From positions 2,480,001-2,544,000 of the forward strand of contig NZ_CP071796.1 in NCBI RefSeq assembly GCF_017498525.1: a stretch of DNA of 64,000 nucleotides, in the 5' to 3' direction. Source of the stretch: Ottowia testudinis (GTDB lineage Bacteria > Pseudomonadota > Gammaproteobacteria > Burkholderiales > Burkholderiaceae_C). The notes beneath the pieces are model-generated. The model did no database searches, was not told where the DNA came from, and saw nothing but the letters and a program-made list of their open reading frames with translations. This document shows positions 37,245 through 44,911 of this stretch, piece by piece (position 1 is the stretch's first letter; each line of letters opens with the position of its first letter). The position numbers and the translations under genes were made by a program.

Positions 37245-38540
37245 ATGATGCTGCGCAGCTTCAAATTTCATAGCTGCTCGCGCTTTCCAGGCAAGCGCAA
37301 GAGACTCATTTGGCTTAGAAGGGCCAAAGACCTCACCCGCAGCTTCACCCTGCAAGCGGGCACCAACCGCATCGCCAGCGTGCAGGACGTGCGAGAGATC
37401 GGCCAGAGTGGCACCAGCACAGGCAGCACAGGCACCGACACCCAAACCCACCACTTCGACTGGGACGCCAGCGGCAAGCTCATCGGCTACCACGGCGGCA
37501 GCCTGGTGTTCGAGCGCGATGCGGCCGGGCGCATCAGCGCCATCCAGGCCGCAGGCAGTGGCACCACCGCCTACCAGAGCAACGCCCTGGCTCAGCGGGT
37601 GCGCAAGCAGAACAACCTGCAGACCACCGCCACCGTCTATGGCGACGATGAGGCCTGGCCCGGTCTGTCCAGCTACCCGCTGGGCAGCTACCGGATGGCC
37701 ACCAGCAATGGCCAGGCCCTCCAAGGCACCGAATACCTGTACCTGCCCACGGCCAGTGGCCCCATGCCCATTGCGGTGCAGATTGGCAATGAACTGCTGG
37801 CGGTTCACACCGATCATCTGAATACGCCCAGAAGATTGACCAACCGCCAGGGCCAAGCGGCCTGGCAATGGCCGGTGAGCGGCTTTGGCGAGGTCGAGCC
37901 CAGCACGCCGGTCACAGGCTGGATCAGGCCCAGGCTGGGCAGTGCGGCAGAGGTGCAAGGATCAACCACCATCAGCTTTGAGCTGAGGTACCCGGGGCAG
38001 CAGCATGACGCGGAGACGGGGCTTTATTACAACCACCATCGGTACTATGACCCGTACCTCACCGTCGGATACACAGAAGCTGATCCGATTGGGCTAGAGG
38101 GAGGGTGGAATCGGTTTGCCTATGTGGATGGAAATCCATTGCTCTATATCGATCCGACCGGGTTGGTGAAACACACGAGTGGACAATGGATTGATTGCGG
38201 AAAAGGCTGCAAAATCAGAATTGACTTCACGTTCGACGAGAAAACAGGCATTAAACGCCGACATTTGCATTGGGAGTGCAAAGGGGATGAAGGCGAATGC
38301 GGCGAAAACGGGGAGGCATCTCATGGTGGCACTTGGGCAGACGCCCCAGAAAGAATCAAGCAATGCGCGTTAAAGAATGGTTTTAATGGTGCGGCTCCGG
38401 AACCTGATCCGCCAATCATTACAAACCCTTTCTCTCGACCTCCTGTTTATGATCCGAGATACGATCGACCAATGCCTCAGCCGCCTAGGCCATACATCCC
38501 AATATTTCCGCTACCTGGTAGGATGCCGAAAATTTTTTGA
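37245..38540 (+). CDS. Orphan, 5'-truncated RHS core with C-terminal tip CT2
   Basis: An open frame of 431 residues in which real RHS homology starts only at about base 37331 (LTRSFTLQAGTNRIASVQD). The first ~29 codons come from spacer and R1 repeat and no proper start exists, so it is probably a silent cassette. The core is nearly identical to the end of the upstream RHS gene and keeps the canonical IDPTGL cleavage motif. The tip (about 125 residues) contains RRHLHWECKGDEGEC and SHGGTWADAPERIKQC, then a Pro-rich tail. This tip is unrelated to CT1. The frame matches, so recombination with 35453-36222 would yield an active fusion. Confidence 0.75.
   Translation: MMLRSFKFHSCSRFPGKRKRLIWLRRAKDLTRSFTLQAGTNRIASVQDVREIGQSGTSTGSTGTDTQTHHFDWDASGKLIGYHGGSLVFERDAAGRISAIQAAGSGTTAYQSNALAQRVRKQNNLQTTATVYGDDEAWPGLSSYPLGSYRMATSNGQALQGTEYLYLPTASGPMPIAVQIGNELLAVHTDHLNTPRRLTNRQGQAAWQWPVSGFGEVEPSTPVTGWIRPRLGSAAEVQGSTTISFELRYPGQQHDAETGLYYNHHRYYDPYLTVGYTEADPIGLEGGWNRFAYVDGNPLLYIDPTGLVKHTSGQWIDCGKGCKIRIDFTFDEKTGIKRRHLHWECKGDEGECGENGEASHGGTWADAPERIKQCALKNGFNGAAPEPDPPIITNPFSRPPVYDPRYDRPMPQPPRPYIPIFPLPGRMPKIF
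37261..37307. repeat. R1 dispersed hairpin repeat
   Basis: ATTTCATAGCTGCTCGCGCT, loop, GCAAGCGCAAGAG. It sits at the left boundary of the orphan RHS module. Confidence 0.75.
37331..38091 (+). repeat. Direct repeat of the RHS core, copy 2
   Basis: Nearly identical to 35453-36222 (see that entry), with one fewer ACAGGCAGC unit. It marks where the orphan module was cut from or added to a full RHS gene. Confidence 0.92.
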
Positions 38541-38542
38541 TC

Positions 38543-38854
38543 ATGAAAATTCAAGATTTAGAGCTGCATGATGCTTTGGTTTCTAAGGTGGAAGTTGAAT
38601 TGGGTAGAATTTCCATGTTCATAAAATGCTACTTGGAAGAGAATTCAACAAAAAGAGATGATCTTCAGATTGAGTTCTCTGGTGTTCGCTCAAGTAATTT
38701 GTTAATGGATCATGGAGCCTTGTTGATCAATGGTCGGGCGGGGAACATAAATTATTGGATCCCAAAAAATGACGGTGTAACCTACATATATTTAGTGGAC
38801 GGCTTCATAAGTATTGACTCTCAAAGCATAAGCGTCGTCTATCAGGGACCATAA
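38543..38854 (+). CDS. Putative immunity protein for CT2
   Basis: A 103-residue AT-rich orphan starting two bases after the CT2 stop (ATG 38543). It has no signal peptide or membrane segment and is likely cytoplasmic: mixed beta/alpha, acidic, beginning MKIQDLELHDALVSK and ending SISVVYQGP. Position and composition argue for the immunity partner of CT2, and its soluble form suggests CT2 acts in the cytoplasm, unlike CT1. The N-terminal LHDALV wording recalls small immunity-like proteins, but I cannot name the family. Confidence 0.6.
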   Translation: MKIQDLELHDALVSKVEVELGRISMFIKCYLEENSTKRDDLQIEFSGVRSSNLLMDHGALLINGRAGNINYWIPKNDGVTYIYLVDGFISIDSQSISVVYQGP

Positions 38855-38855
38855 C

Positions 38856-38884
38856 CCGTAGGCTGGGATAAAATCCCCATTGCC
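38856..38884. repeat. GTAG-type REP hairpin 2
   Basis: CCCGTAGGCTGGGATAAAAT then CCCCAT. It begins two bases after the CT2 immunity stop and runs into Q copy B. Confidence 0.65.
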
Positions 38885-38895
38885 GCCCACCAGAC

Positions 38896-39050
38896 AAGCG
38901 CCAGCAGCTACAGATTACGTAGCACGGGCGTTTCTTCTTTCTCTCTTGGGATGCGGTGACCCAACCCCGTCTAGCCGCTAAAGCTGGGGTTTGAGGTCTT
39001 GGGCGTTGCGCGCTGGCGACGCCCATACAAACTGTTTCAACCGCTGCTGG
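38896..39050. repeat. Q repeat, copy B
   Basis: Starts AAGCGCCAGCAGCTACAGAT and ends AACTGTTTCAACCGCTGCTGG. Most similar to copy A. It separates the CT2 block from the XRE gene. Confidence 0.8.
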
Positions 39051-39056
39051 TGCTGC

Positions 39057-39443
39057 TCACCCTGAACGCTGCTGCACCTTGGCCTTGAGCTGATCGCGCT
39101 CGATGAAGGCATCGATCAGCTGAATCACCTGGCGCTTCTCGGCCGCGCCCAGCTTCTCGACGGCCAGCAGCCGGCGCCGTAGGCGGCTATCGCCCTCCTG
39201 CTTGGCCAAACGCCGTTTCGGCGCCTCACGGCCATACAGCGCATCGATCGACACCCCCAGCGCCTGCGCCAGCGCCGGCAGCAGATGGGCCGGTGGCTGC
39301 GCCTCTGGAGCCTCGTAGTAAGCCACCATCCGCTGAGAAATCCCCAGCTCGGCGGCCAACTCCACCTGCGTGAAACCGGCGGCCTTGCGCAGCGCCGTCA
39401 GCCCGGTAGGTTGGGATGAAATCCCAACAATTCCAGGCAGCAC
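39057..39443 (-). CDS. XRE-family HTH protein whose 5' end is supplied by a REP
   Basis: A 128-residue frame with a Cro/CI-type helix-turn-helix (LRKAAGFTQVELAAELGISQRMVAYYE, residues about 18-44) and a C-terminal helical region (AVEKLGAAEKRQVIQLIDAF). The only usable start is GTG 39443. The first ~15 codons (LPGIVGISSQPTG) are translated from REP hairpin 3, so the native start appears to have been replaced. It stands alone on the minus strand, boxed by Q copies B and C. It may once have been the antitoxin or regulator of a two-gene system. Whether it is expressed is uncertain. Confidence 0.65.
   Translation of the reverse strand: MLPGIVGISSQPTGLTALRKAAGFTQVELAAELGISQRMVAYYEAPEAQPPAHLLPALAQALGVSIDALYGREAPKRRLAKQEGDSRLRRRLLAVEKLGAAEKRQVIQLIDAFIERDQLKAKVQQRSG
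39404..39432. repeat. GTAG-type REP hairpin 3
   Basis: CCGGTAGGTTGGGATGAA then ATCCCAACAATT: GTAG foot and a perfect 7-base stem TTGGGAT/ATCCCAA with loop GAA. It overlaps the 5' end of the XRE frame. Confidence 0.75.
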
Positions 39444-39600
39444 AAACGCCAGCAGCTACCAACTATGTGGCACTGGCGTTTCTTCCTTCTCTCTCCGGAA
39501 TGCAGGTATCCAGCCCCTTTAGCCTCTCAAGCCGCAATGCCTGATCGGGTTTCGTGGCCTTTGCGCCACACCCGTACAAAACTGTTTCAACCGCTGCCGT
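39444..39600. repeat. Q repeat, copy C
   Basis: Starts AAACGCCAGCAGCTACCAAC and ends AAAACTGTTTCAACCGCTGCC. More diverged in the middle than A and B. Directly followed by copy D. Confidence 0.75.
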
Positions 39601-39632
39601 TGACTTGACCATGCCCTTTGCGCCCGTCCAGC

Positions 39633-39749
39633 AAGCGCCAGCAGTTGCGATTTGTGTAGTGCTGGCTCGTCCCTTTGTGAGTCGCTAAATTCTGGCTCCC
39701 TGCCCTGGCGTCGTGGCTCATGCGTGCAAACCGCTTGAATCACCTGCTG
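39633..39749. repeat. Q repeat, copy D (diverged)
   Basis: Starts AAGCGCCAGCAGTTGCGATT. Its 3' end GTGCAAACCGCTTGAATCAC aligns with the CAAACTGTTTCAACCGC end of A-C, but here that end encodes the signal peptide of an RHS fragment, so Q may be a decayed RHS leader. Confidence 0.55.
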
Positions 39750-39955
39750 ACCGCCCCCCTGACCCTCTTTCTGTGAGCCGGTCTGAGCCTGCCCGCGGCC
39801 ACACCCAACCCAAGCAAATCACCGACCCCGGCATCACCACCGTCTTTGCCCGAGACAGCCTCAAGCGCCTGACCGCCAAGACCCAGCAGCTCACCCAAGC
39901 GCCGGCCAGCAGTCAGACCGTGGGCTACCAATGCCTGGGATTGCCGTGGCATTGA
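39720..39955 (+). pseudogene. Remnant of an RHS core gene 5' end
   Basis: ATG 39720 begins a signal-peptide-like stretch (MRANRLNHLLTAPLTLFL) that hits a stop at 39774. One frame away the sequence continues QITDPGITTVFARDSLKRL, nearly identical to the start of the mature upstream RHS core protein, and stops at 39955. A frameshift, a stop and loss of everything downstream make it dead. It shows that the two-polypeptide RHS layout, with a signal peptide directly before this repeat, existed at least twice in the locus. Confidence 0.75.
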
Positions 39956-39983
39956 GGTCAGGTCAAAGTTAGGCGCCTTGACC

Positions 39984-40021
39984 ATCAAAAATCATAGCTG
40001 CTCGCGCTTGTCTGGCGAGAG
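39984..40021. repeat. R1 dispersed repeat, partial
   Basis: CAAAAATCATAGCTGCTCGC then GCTTGTCTGGCGAGA; right arm lost. It marks the right edge of the RHS island. Confidence 0.6.
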
Positions 40022-40133
40022 AGAGATCTTTTCTTGCAAGCCGCCGCAGCACCACACACGCCGGCGTGGCGCATGCCCAACAACCATGCAGGCACGCGGT
40101 GTTCTGCGCAAAGCTAACGCAGGCGGCTCCAGT

Positions 40134-40139
40134 ACAATC
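40134..40139 (+). promoter_or_regulatory. Possible -10 box upstream of asd
   Basis: TACAAT at 40134-40139, 11 bases before the small frame at 40150 and 212 before asd. No convincing -35 is visible at the right distance. Confidence 0.35.
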
Positions 40140-40149
40140 TTGCCCACCT

Positions 40150-40251
40150 ATGAACGCCGACGATCTCTACGATCTGATCACCCTGCCCCTCGCGGCAGGC
40201 TTGGCCGCGTTCGCTGCTTCTTCCATTACCACGATCACCAAAAAGGGCTGA
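40150..40251 (+). CDS. Possible 33-residue hydrophobic peptide upstream of asd
   Basis: ATG 40150 opens a short frame encoding MNADDLYDLITLPLAAG.. with a hydrophobic Ala/Leu segment and a basic TKKG end. It lies 11 bases after a TACAAT box and 99 bases before asd. A small membrane peptide or leader peptide is possible. There is no ribosome binding site that I would trust and no family recognised, so it may be chance. Confidence 0.35.
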   Translation: MNADDLYDLITLPLAAGLAAFAASSITTITKKG

Positions 40252-40350
40252 CCAGCTCTCGGTTCGTCGTGCGCGCCTCCCCCGCTGCCAGACGAGCCGG
40301 GGAAAGGTCAGACAGATTCACTTTGTTTGATTTGAAAGGCGCTTCTCACC

Positions 40351-41490
40351 ATGAACAAGATCGGTAACCTGGTAGGCCTCGTCGGCTGGCGCGGCATGGT
40401 TGGCTCTGTGCTGATGGATCGCATGCAGGCCGAAAAAGATTTCGACTTGATCGAGCCGATGTTCTTTTCGACCAGCAATGCGGGTGGTGCGGCCCCCGCA
40501 ATGGCCAAGAACGAAAAGACGCTGAAGGATGCGCACGACATCGACGCGCTCAAGAAGTGCGACATCATCATCACCTGCCAGGGCGGCGACTACACCAACC
40601 AGGTGTTCCCCCAGCTGCGCGCCGCTGGCTGGAAGGGCCACTGGATCGATGCCGCCAGCGCCCTGCGCATGAACCAGGACGCGGTGATCGTGCTCGACCC
40701 GGTCAACCTGCCCGTGATCCAGGCCGCGCTGTTAAAGGGCGGCAACAACTGGATCGGCGGTAACTGCACTGTCAGCTGCATGCTGATGGGCGTGGGCGCG
40801 CTGTTCAAGGCCGGGCTGGTAGAGTGGATGAGCACGCAAACCTACCAGGCCGCGTCGGGCGGCGGCGCACAGCACATGCGCGAGCTGCTGACGCAGTTTG
40901 GCACCTTGAATGCATCGGTCAAGGCGCTGCTGAATGAGCCGAAAAGCGCGATCCTTGAAATCGACCGCCAGGTACTGGCCACGCAGCGCGGGCTGTCGGG
41001 CGACGCAGTGGCCAATTTTGGCGTGCCGCTGGCAGGCTCGCTCATCCCGTGGATCGACAAGGACCTGGGCGACGGCTATTCGCGCGAAGAATGGAAAGGC
41101 ATGGCCGAAACCAACAAAATCCTCGGCCAGGGCGAGGGCTTTGGCACCGCCGCCACACCGGTCGATGGCTTCTGCGTACGCGTGGGCGCCATGCGCTGCC
41201 ACAGCCAGGCACTGACCTTCAAGCTGAAGAAGAACGTGCCGCTGGATGAGATCGAGGACATGCTGGCGGCTGACAACGAGTGGGTGCAGGTGGTGCCCAA
41301 CAACAAGGAAGACACGCTGAGATACCTGACCCCGGTGGCGGTAACGGGCACCATGACCATTCCGGTGGGCCGCATCCGCAAGCTGGCGATGGGGCCAGAA
41401 TACTTGGGCGCGTTCACCATTGGCGACCAGTTGCTGTGGGGCGCGGCCGAGCCGCTGCGCCGCATGCTGCGGATTTTGCTGGCCGCCTGA
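40351..41490 (+). CDS. asd: Aspartate-semialdehyde dehydrogenase
   Basis: A 379-residue enzyme of the gram-negative Asd type. The NADP-binding start is [16 protein letters not shown], the catalytic Cys139 lies in GGNCTVSC, and a conserved His is in [14 protein letters not shown]. It reduces aspartyl phosphate to aspartate semialdehyde, the branch point to lysine/DAP, threonine and methionine. It heads the conserved order asd-fimV-truA-trpFBA-accD. In related genomes leuB usually lies just upstream; here the RHS island ends there instead. Confidence 0.96.
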   Translation: MNKIGNLVGLVGWRGMVGSVLMDRMQAEKDFDLIEPMFFSTSNAGGAAPAMAKNEKTLKDAHDIDALKKCDIIITCQGGDYTNQVFPQLRAAGWKGHWIDAASALRMNQDAVIVLDPVNLPVIQAALLKGGNNWIGGNCTVSCMLMGVGALFKAGLVEWMSTQTYQAASGGGAQHMRELLTQFGTLNASVKALLNEPKSAILEIDRQVLATQRGLSGDAVANFGVPLAGSLIPWIDKDLGDGYSREEWKGMAETNKILGQGEGFGTAATPVDGFCVRVGAMRCHSQALTFKLKKNVPLDEIEDMLAADNEWVQVVPNNKEDTLRYLTPVAVTGTMTIPVGRIRKLAMGPEYLGAFTIGDQLLWGAAEPLRRMLRILLAA

Positions 41491-41623
41491 TCGGCGCGGC
41501 AATAGTCAGTCGAAAGTGCACCCGGTCGCGCCGGCTGGGCGCCGCCCGTTGTCAAGGGACAACATCGAATTGGGCGATTGGATGCTGTATGAACTTGTGA
41601 GGATGGTTAACCAGTGTCTCAGC

Positions 41624-41652
41624 TTGTCAGCCTAATTTGTTGATGTTAATGT
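41624..41652 (+). promoter_or_regulatory. Sigma70-like promoter candidate for fimV
   Basis: TTGTCA (41624-41629), a 17-base spacer and TAATGT (41647-41652) lie about 50 bases before the fimV ATG in an AT-rich patch. Confidence 0.45.
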
Positions 41653-41700
41653 CGATTTTCGTATCCGTTCCGGCAAGGCTAGGCCTGCCCACCACCAGAC

Positions 41701-44508
41701 ATGCAGAATAAGACCGCGCAGATCCCGCAGGGGTCGATTGATCAGGGCATGGCCAAACGGCCATGGAAGAGGGGCGTGCTGGCTTCGGCCGTCGCTCTGA
41801 CCATGTTGGGCGCAAGCCTGGATGCCCAGGCGCTGGCCCTGGGCGCCATTACCGTGCGGTCTGCCTTGGGCGAACCGCTGCGCGCCGAGATCGAGGTGCC
41901 GCAGATTTCATCCCAGGAGGCGGCCACCTTCCAGGCAGCGGTTGCCTCTCCGCAGGCGTTTCGTTCGGCCGGCGTCGATTATTCGCCGGCGCTGAGCGGC
42001 GCGCGCGTTACCCTGCATCGCCGCTCCAACGGTCAGGCATACCTGCGCGTGGCGGGCGATCGCCCCATCAACGAGCCGTTCCTCGGCATCGTGATCGACG
42101 CCAACTGGGGCGGCGGGCGCGTGGTGCGCGACTACACCATGCTGGTCGATCCGCCGGGCCGCGTCGCACCACCGCCGGTGACCGTCACGCAACCCCAGAT
42201 TGCGCAGCCGCCTGTGGCGCCGCCGGGCGCCGTACAAGAACCCGCCGTGGCTCAGGCGCCGACCGCGGTGCAAACCACCCCCACACCGGTCCCCGAATCG
42301 GCGACGCGCGCGCGCCGCCCGGCCGCCGAATCACCTCGCGTGCGCGCGACTCTTGCACCGGCTGCCAGCGGCGATGGCGACCGTGTCACGGTGCAACGGG
42401 GCGACACCGCTTACGGGCTTGCGTCTACCCATGCCGCCGACGGCGTGTCGTTGGACCAGATGCTGTTGGCCATGTTGCGCGCCAACCCGAAAGCGTTCAT
42501 TGGCGGCAACGTCAATCGCATGCGGGCCGGCGCCGTGCTGAACATGCCCACAGCGGAACAGGCTGCAGCCACCCCCCGCCAAACCGCCCGGCGCGCCGTG
42601 GTAGCGCAAAGCCGTGATTTCAACGCCTATCGGCACGGAGTGGCCAGCCGCAGTGGCAGCACGCGCGTGGCCTCGGCCACGCGCAGCACGGCCGGCGGTG
42701 TACAGCCCCAGGTTCAGGAAGCACGTCCAGCGGCGCCCAGCCCGGATAAGCTGACCCTGTCGCGCGCTGGCGCGCCAAGTGGCACCGAATCCAAGGTCGC
42801 CCAGTCTCGTCAGGCTCAGGAGCAGTCTGATCGCGTGGCGGAGCTGAACAAGAACATCAAAGAGCTTTCGCGCTTGCAGGCGGCCTCGGGCGCAGCAGCG
42901 GCACGGCCAGCCGCGCCGGCAGCCAGTGCTGCGGTGCCGGCCATCAACGTACCGACTGGCGCGCCAGCGGCCCCTGTACCCGTGCCCGCTCCTACGCCCG
43001 CACCGCCAACGGTCACGCCGACGGTGCCGGCATCCGCTGCGGCTACCGCCGCTGCCGTGGTCGCCTCTGCGGCCGCCAACGCCGCTTCGGATGCGGCCAC
43101 TGCGGCGTCGGACGCCGCCACGGCCGCTGCCAGCGCCGCGTCCAGCGCCAGCGCAGCCGCGCCTGCGGCAGTCGCAGCTGCCGACAGCGCTGCTTCGGCA
43201 GCTGCGGTGGCCGCCAGCGCGGCGGCCCCAGCACCGGCCAAGCCTCGGGTGGTACCCGCCCCTGCCCCAGTTGCAGAGCCATCGTTCCTCGATTCGCTCA
43301 CCGACAATCCGCTGCTGTTGCCGGGTGTCGGCGTGCTGCTGGCGGCGCTGGCTGGCCTTGGGTTTTACCGTGCGCGCCAGCGCAAAAAAGAGACCGCACC
43401 GCTCGATAGCTCGTTCATCGAAAGCCGCCTGCAACCCGATTCGTTCTTCGGTGCCAGCGGCGGCCAGCGCGTGAACACCAAGGAAGGTGGGTCTTCGGTC
43501 AGCGCCAATTCGTCCATGGCCTACTCGCCCAGCCAGTTGGACGCTGCTGGCGATGTGGATCCTGTGGCCGAGGCCGATGTCTACCTGGCCTACGGCCGTG
43601 ACATGCAGGCTGAGGAAATCCTCAAGGAAGCCTTGCGCAGCCACCCCGGCCGCGTGGCCATCCATCGCAAGCTGGCTGAAATCTACGCCAAGCGCCGCGA
43701 TGCGCGTGCATTCGAAGCGATGGCGATCGAGGCCCATGGCCTCACGCACGGTCAGGGCCCCGACTGGCTGGCCATCACCAGCTTGGGCAGCGAACTCGAT
43801 CCCAGCAATCAGCTGTACCAACCCGGCGGCACGCCTTTGGCCCGCACGGCGCCTGCGCCGGTGCGCGCGACCTTTGGCGCCGACACAGAACCACAGACGG
43901 CGCAGCTGATTGACCCAAAGGTCAACCCCAATGCCCATGCGCCGCTGGATCTTGACCTTGACCTGAACGACGCGCCCGTCCGAGCTCCTGCCGCGGTGCC
44001 GGCACCAACGCCGCCAGCGCCGACGCCGTCCGTCGTCGCGCCCGCTGTAGCCGCCGGCGCCGCTGCCGCCGCGACGGCTGCCGCGGCTCGCCTTTCGGTG
44101 GCGCCACCACCACCCTCTGATTCCGAGCTGCACGCGCCGCTTGACTTCGATCTTGATCTCGCCTTTGCACCGCCGTCCGAGCAGGGCACCGCCAAGCCGC
44201 CCGCGGCCCAGGCCCAGCGCCCTGCCGCGGCGCCCGTCGCGCCAGTGGTCGAAAACAACGCCGGCATGATCGACTTTGACATGAACGCGCTGTCGGTCGA
44301 TCCCGATTCACGCTCCGGCGGCGAATTGAAGACCGAACAACCCGATGACGCAGATGAGGACCCTCTGGGCACCAAGCTGTCCTTGGCTCAGGAGTTCCAT
44401 GCCATCGGCGACACCGAAGGCGCGCGTTCGCTCGTCAAGGAAGTGATCGCCGAATCCTCGGGCGCCCTGCGCGTGCGGGCCGAGCGTTTCCTGGCAGAGC
44501 TGCACTGA
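41701..44508 (+). CDS. fimV: FimV/HubP-type polar scaffold protein
   Basis: A 935-residue protein. It has an N-terminal signal-like region, the FimV N-domain (LALGAITVRSALGEPLRAEI), a periplasmic LysM domain at about 227-284 (VTVQRGDTAYGLAS), and a long Ala/Pro/Ser linker with an almost pure Ala/Ser stretch near 450-505. One membrane helix lies at about 538-558, then an acidic cytoplasmic region and the FimV C-terminal TPR-like motif (LGTKLSLAQEFHAIGDTEGA). FimV organises the cell pole for type IV pili and twitching in Pseudomonas. Linker lengths vary widely between species. A 13-base-pair hairpin follows. Confidence 0.92.
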   Translation: MQNKTAQIPQGSIDQGMAKRPWKRGVLASAVALTMLGASLDAQALALGAITVRSALGEPLRAEIEVPQISSQEAATFQAAVASPQAFRSAGVDYSPALSGARVTLHRRSNGQAYLRVAGDRPINEPFLGIVIDANWGGGRVVRDYTMLVDPPGRVAPPPVTVTQPQIAQPPVAPPGAVQEPAVAQAPTAVQTTPTPVPESATRARRPAAESPRVRATLAPAASGDGDRVTVQRGDTAYGLASTHAADGVSLDQMLLAMLRANPKAFIGGNVNRMRAGAVLNMPTAEQAAATPRQTARRAVVAQSRDFNAYRHGVASRSGSTRVASATRSTAGGVQPQVQEARPAAPSPDKLTLSRAGAPSGTESKVAQSRQAQEQSDRVAELNKNIKELSRLQAASGAAAARPAAPAASAAVPAINVPTGAPAAPVPVPAPTPAPPTVTPTVPASAAATAAAVVASAAANAASDAATAASDAATAAASAASSASAAAPAAVAAADSAASAAAVAASAAAPAPAKPRVVPAPAPVAEPSFLDSLTDNPLLLPGVGVLLAALAGLGFYRARQRKKETAPLDSSFIESRLQPDSFFGASGGQRVNTKEGGSSVSANSSMAYSPSQLDAAGDVDPVAEADVYLAYGRDMQAEEILKEALRSHPGRVAIHRKLAEIYAKRRDARAFEAMAIEAHGLTHGQGPDWLAITSLGSELDPSNQLYQPGGTPLARTAPAPVRATFGADTEPQTAQLIDPKVNPNAHAPLDLDLDLNDAPVRAPAAVPAPTPPAPTPSVVAPAVAAGAAAAATAAAARLSVAPPPPSDSELHAPLDFDLDLAFAPPSEQGTAKPPAAQAQRPAAAPVAPVVENNAGMIDFDMNALSVDPDSRSGGELKTEQPDDADEDPLGTKLSLAQEFHAIGDTEGARSLVKEVIAESSGALRVRAERFLAELH

Positions 44509-44531
44509 CCGCATCGCACTGTGCCACTCCA

Positions 44532-44562
44532 GCCGCGCGGCGCCCTTGAGGCGCCGCGCGGC
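44532..44562 (+). terminator. Hairpin after fimV
   Basis: GCCGCGCGGCGCC-CTTGA-GGCGCCGCGCGGC: perfect 13-base arms, 5-base loop, no T-tract. It may end or protect the fimV mRNA. Confidence 0.5.
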
Positions 44563-44911
44563 ATTGGACACCGCCGCACCGTGTCGCGCACAAGTGGTCA
44601 TGGAGCGAAAGTTGAGAAGCTTCCAGGCACGCGGTGCCCCGACCAGCGGCTTGCAGCTTCTCCGCACACCCGGTGCGTGTATCTCCCCGGCAGAAAGACG
44701 CGGCTCTCCGCTCAGCGCCTGTCTACGATCTGGGCGCGAGGCGCATGAGATGCGGATGGGCCGCAAGACGCGAGGCGCCGCCAATGGCTGGTGCCATTGG
44801 CAAGAATTGCAACGCGGCAGACTGTCCCATCCGCGCTCACACGACCGTGGCGAGACCGCGGACTGGGCCTAGAAGCCCTGTCATCCAATCAACGCCGACA
44901 ATAAGGCCATC
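44563..44911. other. Gap between fimV and truA without a supported gene
   Basis: Some 350 bases with only short open frames, none with motifs or ribosome binding sites. The truA promoter must lie here, but no clear sigma70 boxes stand out. Confidence 0.5.

Noticed and set aside
37027-39749. CRISPR array made of the Q units
   Set aside because: Units are about 155 bases, diverged and irregularly spaced by whole genes; no cas genes.
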